A stretch of 64,000 bases of DNA, from the NCBI RefSeq assembly GCF_041435215.1, contig NZ_CP108394.1, positions 9,486,001-9,550,000 of the forward strand, given 5' to 3'. A model generated the notes under the pieces. The model saw only the letters and a list, made by a program, of their open reading frames with translations, was not told the DNA's origin and ran no database searches. Positions within the stretch are counted from its first letter, which is position 1. Each line of letters begins with the position of its first letter. Shown in pieces: positions 36,401 to 44,294 of this stretch. Made by a program: the position numbers and the translations under genes. The DNA is from Streptomyces sp. NBC_01314 (GTDB lineage: Bacteria; Actinomycetota; Actinomycetes; Streptomycetales; Streptomycetaceae).

Positions 36401-38005
36401 CCGCCACTCCTCCAGGACCGCGTGGGCGTTGGTGCCGCCGAACCCGAACCCGGAGACCCCGGCGGTGGCCGTACCGCCGTACCGGGGCCACGGCTCGGCC
36501 TCCGTCACGACCCGCAGCCGTACGTCGTCCTCCAAGGCGCTGCCCTCGGCGCAGTGCAGCGAGGGCGGAATCAGATCGTGGTGGAGTGCGAGCACCGTCT
36601 TCACCAGGCCGGCGATGCCCGCTGCGGACTCCAGGTGGCCCAGGTTGCCCTTGACGGAGCCGAGGAGCAGCGGCTGGTCGGGGTCGCGGCCCGTACCGAG
36701 CACCGCGCCGAGCGCGCCCGCCTCGATCGGGTCGCCCAGCGGGGTGCCGGTGCCGTGCGCCTCGACGTGGTCGATGTGTGTCGGGTCGAGCCCGGCGCGC
36801 GCGTAGGCGGTGCTCAGCAGGGCCTGCTGGGCAGCCGGGTTGGGGGCCAGCAGGCCGTTGGAGCGGCCGTCGGAGTTGACGGCGGTGGCGCGGACGACGG
36901 CGAGGACACGGTCGCCGTCCCGCTCGGCGTCGGACAGCCGCTTCAGCAGCACGGCCGCGCAGCCCTCACCCCGGCCGATTCCGTCGGCCGCCGCCGAGAA
37001 CGGCTTGCACCGCCCGTCCGGCGCGAGGGCGCCCGCCCGCCGGAACGCGACCGTGACCGTCGGGGAGAGCAGCAGATTGACCCCGGCGGCGATCGCGAGA
37101 TCACTCTCGCCCGTGCGCAGGCTGACGCACGCCTGGTGCACGGCCACCAGCGACGACGAACACGCGGTGTCGACGGCCATGCTCGGCCCCCGAGTGTCCA
37201 GGACGTACGCCAGCCGGCCCGCCGCCACGCTCAGCGCGCCGCCGGCCGGCGCCCAGGGGTCGACGGCGGCCGGGTCGGCGCCGGTCAGTTGTCCGTACTC
37301 GGGCGCGGAGACCCCGACGAAGACACCGGTGGCGCTGCCCGCGAGGGACGCGGCCGGGACGGCGGCGTGGTCGAGGGCCTCCTGGACGACCTCCAGGAGG
37401 ATCCGCTGCTGCGGGTCCATCACGGCGGCCTCGCGCGGGGTGACGCGGAAGAAGTCCGCGTCGAACCCGGCGATGTCGTCCAGGTAGCCGCCGTACGGGA
37501 GCGCGTCGGCGGGCGGGTAGGCCGTGAAGTCCCGCCACCGGTCCTCCGGCACCCGCCGGATCGCGTCGGCACCCTCGCGGAGCAACCGCCAGTACTCCGC
37601 CGGGCCGTGCACACCCCCGGGCAGCCGACAGCCGACCCCGACGACCGCGACCGGCTCACCGAGCGTGGGTGACTCCCGGGGCGGGGCCGCCACCGGGGCG
37701 ACGGCCGTCTCCGCACCGCACAGCCGCGCCACCAGCGCGTCCCCCGTGGACGCCTCCCACAACAGCGTCGCCGGCAGCTCACGACCCGTCGCCCGGGACA
37801 GTTCCCCGGCGAGGACGACCGCGTCCCGTGAGGACATCCCGAGATCCGCCAGCGGCCGGTCCATCGGTACGTCCCCGGCGGCCCCACCGCTCCAGGCGGC
37901 CACCTGCTCGGCGATCAGCCGCCGCACCAGGCGTTCCTCGCCGCCGCCGCCGCCGCCGCCGACCGGCCGCCGTGGCCCGCCCTCGTCGTCCGCCACGACC
38001 CTCAT
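33437..38005 (-). CDS. Pks13-like polyketide synthase, ACP-KS-AT-ACP-TE
   Basis: A 1522-residue single-module enzyme. It has an N-terminal carrier domain (about 25-98, LGMSSRD with Ser59 as phosphopantetheine site) and a ketosynthase (117-545, Cys282 in DTACSSSL, His417 in EAHGTGT, His457 in GNLGHLE). The acyltransferase (640-925) has Ser728 in GHSLGE and an unusual AGAGHSP where malonyl types have HAFH-like residues. A second carrier (1063-1135, Ser1092 in LGLDSL) and a thioesterase (1266-1520, Ser1332 in GWSFGG) follow, the latter after a Pro-rich linker. No reductive domains are present. The domain order equals mycobacterial Pks13 (1733 residues), which condenses two acyl chains. The ATGA overlap with the ligase gene couples their translation. 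Confidence 0.93.
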   Translation of the reverse strand: MRVVADDEGGPRRPVGGGGGGGEERLVRRLIAEQVAAWSGGAAGDVPMDRPLADLGMSSRDAVVLAGELSRATGRELPATLLWEASTGDALVARLCGAETAVAPVAAPPRESPTLGEPVAVVGVGCRLPGGVHGPAEYWRLLREGADAIRRVPEDRWRDFTAYPPADALPYGGYLDDIAGFDADFFRVTPREAAVMDPQQRILLEVVQEALDHAAVPAASLAGSATGVFVGVSAPEYGQLTGADPAAVDPWAPAGGALSVAAGRLAYVLDTRGPSMAVDTACSSSLVAVHQACVSLRTGESDLAIAAGVNLLLSPTVTVAFRRAGALAPDGRCKPFSAAADGIGRGEGCAAVLLKRLSDAERDGDRVLAVVRATAVNSDGRSNGLLAPNPAAQQALLSTAYARAGLDPTHIDHVEAHGTGTPLGDPIEAGALGAVLGTGRDPDQPLLLGSVKGNLGHLESAAGIAGLVKTVLALHHDLIPPSLHCAEGSALEDDVRLRVVTEAEPWPRYGGTATAGVSGFGFGGTNAHAVLEEWRPGAPLPPQAGEPPARLHLLSDIDTARVRDTAARLADWLGTAEGDAVRPADVARTLAGRAGRGPVRAAIVAGDRAELVDGLGALSRKSPHARVVVGDRDLVGRGPVWVFSGYGSQWSGMGRRLLAEEPAFAAAVEKLDAQLAPECGLSLYDHLATGGRLDRLEVAQPVLFGFQMALAELWRAHGVEPVAVIGHSLGEVAAAVCAGALEVSDAARVVAVRSRLLSGLRGGAMAVVDLEDGELDALERDFPGVYVAVHSSPGQKVVTGEEEAVARLVNRLEGEGRAARAMRVAGAGHSPQVDPLLDELAAELADIRGGLPRVPVYSTVLDDPRGDCVFDAAHWAANLRRPVRLDRAVAAAVADGHTAFVELSPHPVLTRAITDTAPGTLALGTLHRDADTSADFLTQVGTLHTAGYRLPLPPGRVIDLPGPRWRHVRHWWTDGRAGVTAPESSTAWTEGRREPGRDPVTAGDRMVSGRHMPEADRTAAGSHADAEGHAGEGGHAREASPGPADSRGPEGWSAADDTSVSARLCHHIAAVTGHPPTRITPATAFAELGLDSLMAVRIRTALEREFDIELPLRDLLGAATVEDTTARIQRALPGETASAGNGRRAVPTKATSAEGLQAQPTHPAPAGATRVPPPARSQDEASPSPAQRAVDMDALPQAPLAIGEDTRARAEETSREDSLPQPHRTPGPHSPLRPLRTSGPHPWLRLLDTPGPRPSDQHSDMPGPHPPLFLVHAAGGTTAVYRSLVERLGGEQLVYGLERVEEARTVVEKARRYAEAVATVHPDGPCLLGGWSFGGFVAQEAARQLTAAGRDVRLVVLLDSVRPLPCPEGTAAERIRAHFTGFARHVAHTYGVELALPYDELAATEDDGERVDTVLRALREAADVPQAVLDHQRASYLDLRIGETHRPGRHDGRVVLYRATEPAPHTVRDPAYERDDEALGWDEVCPRLAVVPVTGHHLSLLDPPYVDEIAAHLRRELAGETR

Positions 38006-39756
38006 CCCACGACCCCCACCGCATACGCACCCGCCAGATAGCGGTCACGGGTCAGCGCCCGTGAGACCTTCCCGCTGGACGTACGGGGCACCGTGCCCGG
38101 CGGGACGACGACGACGTCGGAGAGCCGCAGCCCGTGCCGGGCGGAGACGGCCGCGCGTACGGTCCGCACGAAGGCGGGTACGTCGATGTCGGCGAGCGGC
38201 ACGGTGCGCGTGTGCTCCGCGACGACGACCACCCGCTCCCCGGAGCCGCCCGGCACACCGAACGCGGCCAGCCGGTCCCGCCGTACGACCGGATGCGCGT
38301 CCTGGACCGTGGCCTCCACGTCCTGCGGGTAGTGGTTGCGCCCGTCGACGACGATGAGGTCCTTCAGCCGCCCGGTGACGATCAACTGCCCGTCCAGGAC
38401 CGTCCCCAGGTCGCCGGTCCGCAGCCACTCGCCCGGCCCCGCCGTCGCATCGGCGAGTACGGCGCCGAAGACCCGCCGCGTCGGCCGGTCCTGGTTCCGG
38501 TAGCCCCGCCCCACGTTGGGGCCCTGCACCCAGATCTCGCCGACCTCGCCCTCGGACAGGGCGGCCCGCGACACCGGGTCGGCGATCCGCACCCGCTGGC
38601 CGGCCGGCGCCCCGCAGCCGGCCAGCAGCACCGCCCTCGGATCGTCGGGCCGAGCGGGCAGGGCCTTCCCGGTGGCCAGGGCGTCACGGTCGAGCGCGAA
38701 CGCGCGCAACGGCTCCCCGGGCCGGGCGGCACTGACGAAGACGGTCGCCTCGGCCAGTCCGTACGACGGACAGTGTGTCCGCGGGACGAGACCCTGCGCG
38801 GCGAACGCGGCGTGGAAACGGTCGGCCGTGCCGGGGCGGACCGGCTCACTGCCGTTGATCAGCGCGGCGACGTCGTCCAGCCGCAGCCCGGCCTTCTGCG
38901 CCTCGGTGACCGTCGAGGCGCAGTAGTCGTAGGCGAAGTTGGGCGCCGCGCTCAGCGCGCGCGGGTGCGCGGCCAGCAGCCGCAGCCAGCGCACGGGCTC
39001 GTGCAGGAAGGCCACCGGATCCATGAGCACCGACAGCAGCCCCCGCACGACCGGCGCCGCGACACTCAGCACGAGCCCCATGTCGTGGTACAGCGGCAGC
39101 CAGCCCACGAAGGTCACCGGATGCGCGTCGGCGCCATAGGCCGACAGCGCCTGGCGGGCGTTGGCGACGACATTGGCGTGGGTGATCTCGACGCCCGCCG
39201 GGGTGCGGGTCGAGCCGGAGGTGTACTGGAGGTAGGCGACGGCGGTGTCGTCGGGCGCGGACGGCCACGGGTCGTCGTTGTCGGCGGCGGCGTCCGGCAC
39301 GTGGTCGACGGCGACGACCTTGACCGCCCGGCCCTCGCACAACTCCCGCACCCCGGCGAGGGCGTGGCCCGTCGTGACGACGACCTCCGGGCACGCGTCC
39401 GTCAGGACCGCCGACAGCCGGTCGCCCTGTCCCGGCAGACCGGGCGGGTACAGCGGTACGGCGATCAGGCCGGCGGCGAGCGCCCCGAGGAAGGCGGTGA
39501 CGTACTCCGTCCCCTGCGGGCACAGCACCGCGACCCGCGCCCCGGGCTCGGCCTTCGCCGCGAGCCGGGCGGCCACGGCCCGCATCCGCAGGTCGAGCCT
39601 GCGCCAGGTCAGGGTGCGGTGGACGCCCCGTGAGTGCGGCGAGGGATGGTCGACGAAGGTGAAGGCCCGGCGGTCGGGGGTGGTCTCGGCCCAGTGCCGC
39701 ACATACTCCGGCAGACTGCGGAACATGGGCGCGAGCGGGGGGCGGCGGTTGTCCAT
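38002..39756 (-). CDS. Fatty acyl-AMP ligase (FadD32-like)
   Basis: A 584-residue adenylate-forming enzyme. The P-loop is YLQYTSGSTRTPAGV (175-189), whose GSTRTPAGV form is typical of FadD32-type ligases. FVGWLPLYHDMGL, SYGLAEATVFVS, WLRTGDLG and GRLKDLIVVDGRNHYPQDVE complete the family pattern, and the final catalytic Lys lies in PRTSSGKVSR. Such enzymes activate a fatty acid as acyl-AMP and load it onto a carrier protein, here most likely the N-terminal carrier of the adjacent synthase, with which it overlaps by four bases. GAGGAG lies before the ATG. Confidence 0.92.
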   Translation of the reverse strand: MDNRRPPLAPMFRSLPEYVRHWAETTPDRRAFTFVDHPSPHSRGVHRTLTWRRLDLRMRAVAARLAAKAEPGARVAVLCPQGTEYVTAFLGALAAGLIAVPLYPPGLPGQGDRLSAVLTDACPEVVVTTGHALAGVRELCEGRAVKVVAVDHVPDAAADNDDPWPSAPDDTAVAYLQYTSGSTRTPAGVEITHANVVANARQALSAYGADAHPVTFVGWLPLYHDMGLVLSVAAPVVRGLLSVLMDPVAFLHEPVRWLRLLAAHPRALSAAPNFAYDYCASTVTEAQKAGLRLDDVAALINGSEPVRPGTADRFHAAFAAQGLVPRTHCPSYGLAEATVFVSAARPGEPLRAFALDRDALATGKALPARPDDPRAVLLAGCGAPAGQRVRIADPVSRAALSEGEVGEIWVQGPNVGRGYRNQDRPTRRVFGAVLADATAGPGEWLRTGDLGTVLDGQLIVTGRLKDLIVVDGRNHYPQDVEATVQDAHPVVRRDRLAAFGVPGGSGERVVVVAEHTRTVPLADIDVPAFVRTVRAAVSARHGLRLSDVVVVPPGTVPRTSSGKVSRALTRDRYLAGAYAVGVVG

Positions 39757-39948
39757 CGGGCAGGCTCCTCACAGCGCGGGGAACGGCTTGCGGTCAGAGC
39801 GGTCAGAGCGGTCAGAGCGGTTCGGGGAAGTTCTGGGCTGTTATGGGCGGTTCCGGGTGCTTGGGGTGATCCGCAGCGGCCGCACACGGCCGGGCAGTTC
39901 AGTTGTGTCGGTCGTGGCGGCCCGGCGGCCCGGCGGCGCGGTGGCCGG
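39757..39948. repeat. Spacer with triple 9-bp repeat between carboxylase and ligase genes
   Basis: GGTCAGAGC occurs three times in tandem at 39792-39818, and once more across the carboxylase stop. The spacer has no gene. It may be slippage or a weak processing or attenuation site. Confidence 0.4.
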
Positions 39949-41559
39949 TCAGAGCGGGATGTTGCCGTGGCGGCGTGCCGGCATCGGGGCGCGCTTGCCG
40001 CGCAGGGCGCGCAGGGCGCGGCAGATGTGGGCTCGGGTGTCGCTCGGGGCGATGACGGCGTCGACATAGCCGCGCTCGGCGGCGAGGTACGGGGTGCCGT
40101 ACGTGCTCTCGTACGCGGTGACGAGGCCGGCGCGCAGGGCCTCGGGGTCGGCCGCGGCGGCGAGTTCGCGCCGGTGCAGGACCCCCACCGCGCCCTCGGC
40201 GCCCATGACGGCGATCCGGGCGGTGGGCCAGGCCAGATTGATGTCGGCGCCCAGGTGCTTGGAGCCCATCACCGCGTATCCGCCGCCGTACGCCTTGCGC
40301 ACCACCACCGTGACCTTGGGGACGGTCGCCTCGGCATACGCGTACAGGAGTTTCGCGCCGCGCCGGATGATGCCGGCCTGCTCCTGGCGGACGCCGGAGA
40401 GATAGCCGGGGACGTCGGCGAAGGTCAGCAGCGGGATGCTGAACGCGTCGCAGAACCGTACGAACCGCGCGGCCTTCTCGGAGGCGTCGATGTCGAGGAC
40501 CCCGGCCGCGTGGAGCGGCTGGTTGGCGACGACGCCGACCGCGCCACCCTCGACCAGAGCGAACGCGCAGATGATGTTCGGCGCGAACAACTCGTGCACT
40601 TCCAGGAGTTCGCCGTCGTCGACGACCGCGCGCAGGATGTCCCGCATGTCGTAGGCCTCCCCGAGCCGGTCCGGCACGACCGTGTCGAGACCCGGCCCGG
40701 CGGGCGGGGCCCCCGGCGCGTACTGCGGGGGCCGCTCCAGGTTGTTGGCGGGCAGATACGACAGCAGGTCGCGCACGGTGTCGAGGGCGTCCACCTCGTC
40801 GGCGGCGAGGAAGTGGGCGTTGCCGTTGACGGTGTTGCTGGTACGGGCGCCGCCCAGTTCCTCGGCGCTGGTGCGCTCGCCGGTGACCGTCTCGATGACG
40901 TCGGGCCCGGTGACGAACATGTGCGAGGCGCCGTCCACCATCACGGTGAAGTCGGTGATGGCGGGCGAGTACGCGGCCCCGCCGGCGCACGGGCCCAGGA
41001 CGACCGAGATCTGCGGGATCACACCGGACGCCTGCACGTTGCGGCGTACCAGTTCGGCGTAGAGGGCGAGCGAGGTGACACCTTCCTGGATGCGGGCGCC
41101 GCCACCGTCGTTGAGGCCGATGACCGGACAGCCCGTCTTCAGGGCGAGGTCCATCAACGCGATGGTCTTCTCGCCGAAGGCCTCGCCCATGCTGCCGCCG
41201 AACACCGTGGCGTCCTGGGCGAAGACACAGACGGGCCGGCCGTCGATCGTGCCGTGCCCGGTGACCACCCCGTCGCCGTACGGACGTCCGGCGGCTTCCC
41301 CGGTGGGGCGGGCCCGTACGAACAGGCCCGTCTCCGTGAACGAGCCCGCGTCCAGCAGCAGATCGATCCGCTCCCGGGCGCCGTACTCCCCGCGTCTCCT
41401 GGGCCCGACCGGCGCGACCGCCCGGACCCGGCGGGCCTCCAGGTCGGCGATGCGGTCGGCGGTCCGGTCGGCGGTTCGTTCAGTGAGCGGGTCGGGCACA
41501 CGGCCGGCCGCCCGATCCGCCAACTGCCTCGCCCGGGATGTCGTCACCTCTAGTGTCAC
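39949..41559 (-). CDS. Acyl-CoA carboxylase beta (carboxyltransferase) subunit
   Basis: GTG 41559 with GGAGG five bases upstream gives 536 residues. It is a biotin-dependent carboxyltransferase of the AccD/PccB family. The N-terminal crotonase-like half has [14 protein letters not shown] and [17 protein letters not shown]; the C-terminal half has [27 protein letters not shown] reduced here to its landmark [13 protein letters not shown], and [15 protein letters not shown]. It would carboxylate an acyl-CoA to give the extender for the synthase downstream, as AccD4 does for Pks13. The biotinylated alpha subunit is not in the window. Its ribosome site lies in a small hairpin (41560-41578). Confidence 0.9.
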   Translation of the reverse strand: MTLEVTTSRARQLADRAAGRVPDPLTERTADRTADRIADLEARRVRAVAPVGPRRRGEYGARERIDLLLDAGSFTETGLFVRARPTGEAAGRPYGDGVVTGHGTIDGRPVCVFAQDATVFGGSMGEAFGEKTIALMDLALKTGCPVIGLNDGGGARIQEGVTSLALYAELVRRNVQASGVIPQISVVLGPCAGGAAYSPAITDFTVMVDGASHMFVTGPDVIETVTGERTSAEELGGARTSNTVNGNAHFLAADEVDALDTVRDLLSYLPANNLERPPQYAPGAPPAGPGLDTVVPDRLGEAYDMRDILRAVVDDGELLEVHELFAPNIICAFALVEGGAVGVVANQPLHAAGVLDIDASEKAARFVRFCDAFSIPLLTFADVPGYLSGVRQEQAGIIRRGAKLLYAYAEATVPKVTVVVRKAYGGGYAVMGSKHLGADINLAWPTARIAVMGAEGAVGVLHRRELAAAADPEALRAGLVTAYESTYGTPYLAAERGYVDAVIAPSDTRAHICRALRALRGKRAPMPARRHGNIPL

Positions 41560-41578
41560 AGCCACCTCCGAAGTGGCT
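41560..41578 (-). promoter_or_regulatory. Hairpin enclosing the carboxylase SD site
   Basis: On the minus strand AGCCAC-TTCGGAG-GTGGCT forms a perfect 6-bp stem with GGAG in or next to the loop, ending right at the GTG start. It could limit translation of the first gene of the lipid operon. AT-richer sequence with CATATT lies just upstream and may include the promoter. Confidence 0.4.
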
Positions 41579-41845
41579 TTCGAATATGGCAGCGGTGGAG
41601 GGGTGGGCCGGGTCAATCACCGTTCTGTGTGCGGGAGATGAGTCCCGAGGGCCCGGGGTTCGTCCGTGGGTGACAAGGGCCGGGGGCGCGACCGGGGCAT
41701 TCGGGACCACACCGACCAGGAACGCCCAAAAGCGCGGCGCCCACATCCACGTCAAGGGCCTCCGGGGAGGGGCCACGCAGCGGCGGTGCGGCATCCAGGT
41801 GCGCGACCACCGCGACCCCGTCACCACCACCGTCCCCGAACACAC
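41579..41845. other. Intergenic stretch upstream of the lipid operon
   Basis: No supportable gene is seen. The part next to 41580 should contain the operon promoter; the right part runs into the aminotransferase remnant. Confidence 0.4.
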
Positions 41846-41972
41846 CCAGTTCGACACCGAGCATCGAGGCGTCCACCCCCTGGTCCGGCTCTCCCCGCAC
41901 TACTACAACACCGAGGCCGAACTCGACCGCGCGGTAGAGGCCATGGCCGCCCTCACGAGCCACGCGCCCTGA
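41846..41972 (+). pseudogene. C-terminal remnant of a class V aminotransferase
   Basis: The end of the plus-strand frame reads HRGVHPLVRLSPHYYNTEAELDRAVEAM over its two halves, of which LVRLSPHYYNTEAELDRAVE is the landmark. This matches the C-terminus of cysteine-desulfurase-like and isopenicillin-N-epimerase-like class V aminotransferases (pattern VRxSPHxYNTexEldr). The PLP-binding lysine region and all upstream domains are absent. It is therefore a stub left by a deletion. Annotated from motif recognition only. Confidence 0.5.
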
Positions 41973-41992
41973 GCACACCGCCCGGCGCGTCC

Positions 41993-42832
41993 TCAGCCCC
42001 GCCGCTCCGCGAGGAACTCCCGGGCGCCGCGCAGCCGGGTGCGCAGGCGTCGCCGGGTCATCCCGCTGTCCAGCCGGACGTCGAGCGCTCCCCGGAGGGA
42101 GGTGCCGCCCAGGCCTCCGGCCGGCAGCCGCGACGCGTCCAGGCCATCGCGGCGGGCGACGAGGACACCCAGTTCGTGCCGGGTGAGGGCGTCCGGCCCG
42201 GCGATGTGCCGGACGCCTCCTTCGTCGGAGGCGGCCAGTTCCAGCAGCGCGGCGGCCAGATCGGCCACCTGCACCGGGCAGCGCACGACGTCGGTGTACA
42301 GCACGCCGTCGCGGGTGCCGGCCACGAGGTCGTGCACATGCCTTTCATGCGCGGACAGGGCGTGCCCGTCCCCGATGATCAGCGAGGTCCGTGCCACGAC
42401 CGCGTGCGGCGCCGACAACCGGACCCCGGTCTCCGCCGCTGCCTTGGCCGCACCGTACGGCGTGACGGGATCGGGCAGGCAGGTCTCGTCGTAGCGGCCC
42501 CGATCACCCGAGAACACGGCGTCGCTGGACACATGGACCAGGCGGCAGCCCCGCGCGGACGCGGCCATCGCCACCCGGACCGCGCCCTCGGCGGTGACCG
42601 CCCAATCGGCGCCGCCGCTGGACGTGTTGACGATCACCGAAGGAGCCACCTCGTCCAGCACCCCGGTCACCCGCGCGGGATCCCGGACGTCGAGCCGGTG
42701 CCAGGCGACGTCCCCCGCGGCCTCCGGCGGCCGGGTGGAGTAGGTCGCGGCCGCCGCGAATCCCGCCGCCGGGGCCCGGCGCAGCAACTCGCCGCCCAGG
42801 AACCCGCTGCCACCGATGATCAGGAGCTTCAT
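41993..42832 (-). CDS. RmlD-like SDR family reductase
   Basis: A 279-residue NAD(P)-dependent extended SDR. GGSGFLGG at residues 7-14 is the nucleotide loop, VHVSSDAVFSGDRGRYDE carries the catalytic Ser/Thr region, and YGAAKAAAE gives the Tyr-Lys pair. The best match is dTDP-4-dehydrorhamnose reductase-like proteins, but no other dTDP-rhamnose gene is nearby, so the sugar substrate is doubtful. It is on the same strand as the lipid operon but separated from it by about 430 bases and a gene remnant. A role in reducing the condensation product is possible but unsupported. Confidence 0.8.
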   Translation of the reverse strand: MKLLIIGGSGFLGGELLRRAPAAGFAAAATYSTRPPEAAGDVAWHRLDVRDPARVTGVLDEVAPSVIVNTSSGGADWAVTAEGAVRVAMAASARGCRLVHVSSDAVFSGDRGRYDETCLPDPVTPYGAAKAAAETGVRLSAPHAVVARTSLIIGDGHALSAHERHVHDLVAGTRDGVLYTDVVRCPVQVADLAAALLELAASDEGGVRHIAGPDALTRHELGVLVARRDGLDASRLPAGGLGGTSLRGALDVRLDSGMTRRRLRTRLRGAREFLAERRG

Positions 42833-42952
42833 GGTCGGAACGGTAGAGGCTTCCTGGGCGGCGAACGGTCCGGCGGGAAGGGTCCGGCGGGAAGGGTTTG
42901 GCTGGAAGGGTCCCGCGCCGTATCGGCCTGGGAGGTGTGGCTCTCGGCTTCC

Positions 42953-43516
42953 TCAGGATTCCTTGCCCCGGCCGTTCAACACGTCACGCATCCGGTCGAC
43001 GAGGCCGAGGCCAGGCGCGAGGATCCTGTTGGCCGGGGGCTTGGTGGGGGCAGCCGGGTGGGGGCGGGTCGGCGCCAGCTTCTTGGCCCGGCGGACCTTG
43101 TCACCGAGGCCGTTCAGCATCTCGGCGGAACACGACTTCGCCATCTGAGGGAAGAGATCGCTCTCCTCGTCCCGGACGTGGTGCCGGACCTCGGCCATCA
43201 ACCGGTCGATCAGCCGGTCGAACTCCGGGTCGTCGGCGCCACACCGCTCCAGGTCCTTCATGGTGCGCTCGGCCGTGGTGTGATCCGCCGGCTCCCGGTC
43301 GGCGACCGCGTCACCGTTGCGCAGGTGCTCGCGGACCGCCGGGTAGAGACAGGCCTCCTCCGCGACGGAATGCCGTACCAGCTCGATGGTGACGAGGTCG
43401 GCGTATTGCTTGCGCTGCGGGTCACCGGAAGGCAGTTCCTCGATTTTGCCGAAGAGTTCTTCCACTTCCCGGTGGTCGGTCTTCAGTTCCTCGATGACGT
43501 CTCCGTCAGGTGCCAT
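42953..43516 (-). CDS. Hemerythrin domain-containing protein
   Basis: A 187-residue cytoplasmic protein. The four-helix hemerythrin-like domain spans about residues 5-130, with metal-binding candidates in TDHREVEELF, IELVRHSVAEEACLYPAV, EPADHTTAER and HHVRDEESDLFPQM. A basic Pro-rich tail follows. Such proteins bind a di-iron centre and are linked to oxygen, nitric oxide or redox sensing. It is probably monocistronic. A GACCTC/GAGGTC hairpin lies in its upstream region. Confidence 0.85.
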   Translation of the reverse strand: MAPDGDVIEELKTDHREVEELFGKIEELPSGDPQRKQYADLVTIELVRHSVAEEACLYPAVREHLRNGDAVADREPADHTTAERTMKDLERCGADDPEFDRLIDRLMAEVRHHVRDEESDLFPQMAKSCSAEMLNGLGDKVRRAKKLAPTRPHPAAPTKPPANRILAPGLGLVDRMRDVLNGRGKES

Positions 43517-43745
43517 TTCCGTCGCTCCTCACCTGCGCGCCCCGGGCGCCCGTACCGGTCCGGACCTCTGTGGAGGTCAGTGAAACCCTCACGGTCCGGA
43601 ATTCGTCGTATTGACGTCCCGGTGAGTCAGTGCGGGCAGGGGCATGTGGCTCAGGACACGTCCATTCCGTGGCCTGCGCCATTTCCGGCAGGACAGCACA
43701 CGACTACGTTGTGCAAAGCATTCCCCAATACCCACGGATGGCCCA

Positions 43746-44267
43746 GTGCTCGCAGATCTCTCCCCGCTCATAGCGGCGACCACCCAATGGCTGACGCGCG
43801 CCTTTCCGGCGGGCGGCGGCGCCCTGGACGGCGCCCTCGCCGAGGCGCAGGCCCGGCAGGCCGTCACCGTGGCCGCCTGGCTCCGCTATCCGACGCCGAT
43901 GGACGCCGCGCTCGTCGGCGTGGCGGGACCGGGCGGCACCGCCGGGCTCGACTGGATCACCGGCTTCGACGACGACCTGACACCCGACGAGTACGCCTGG
44001 CGGACCTGGGTGGACGAGGTCGTGGCCAGCTGGGCGGCCTGCCTGCTCGCCGACCCGGAGCTGGCCCACACCGCCGTGGCCGCCCTCACCGACTCTCCCC
44101 ACACGGCCGGTTCACCCGCCGCGTTCCGCCGCCTCCTCACCCCGGACGAACTCGACCGACGGGCCGCCGCACTCCTCCGCCACCCCGACCTCCTCGCCCC
44201 CGTCGCGACGCTGCACCACCCCGGCCTTCTCCACACGCTGACGCCGGGGCAGGCCCTGACGGCCTGA
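43746..44267 (+). CDS. Hypothetical protein
   Basis: I do not recognise this protein. From GTG 43746 it has 173 residues (MLADLSPLIAATTQWLTRAFP), is rich in Ala, Leu, Asp and Trp, and has no signal or membrane segment. The frame is open from ATG 43644, which would add 34 basic residues, but that part looks like promoter sequence (ACTACGTTGTGCAAAGCATT). The tail HHPGLLHTLTPGQALTA is ordinary. It converges on the SGNH esterase gene. Codon bias is normal for the genome, which supports a real gene. Confidence 0.55.
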   Translation: MLADLSPLIAATTQWLTRAFPAGGGALDGALAEAQARQAVTVAAWLRYPTPMDAALVGVAGPGGTAGLDWITGFDDDLTPDEYAWRTWVDEVVASWAACLLADPELAHTAVAALTDSPHTAGSPAAFRRLLTPDELDRRAAALLRHPDLLAPVATLHHPGLLHTLTPGQALTA

Positions 44268-44294
44268 ACCGGCCCGGTGCACCGTCGAAGCTCG

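Noticed and set aside
35096..37672. An 858-residue plus-strand frame within the polyketide synthase
   Set aside because: It runs antisense to KS and AT catalytic motifs and has no domain of its own.
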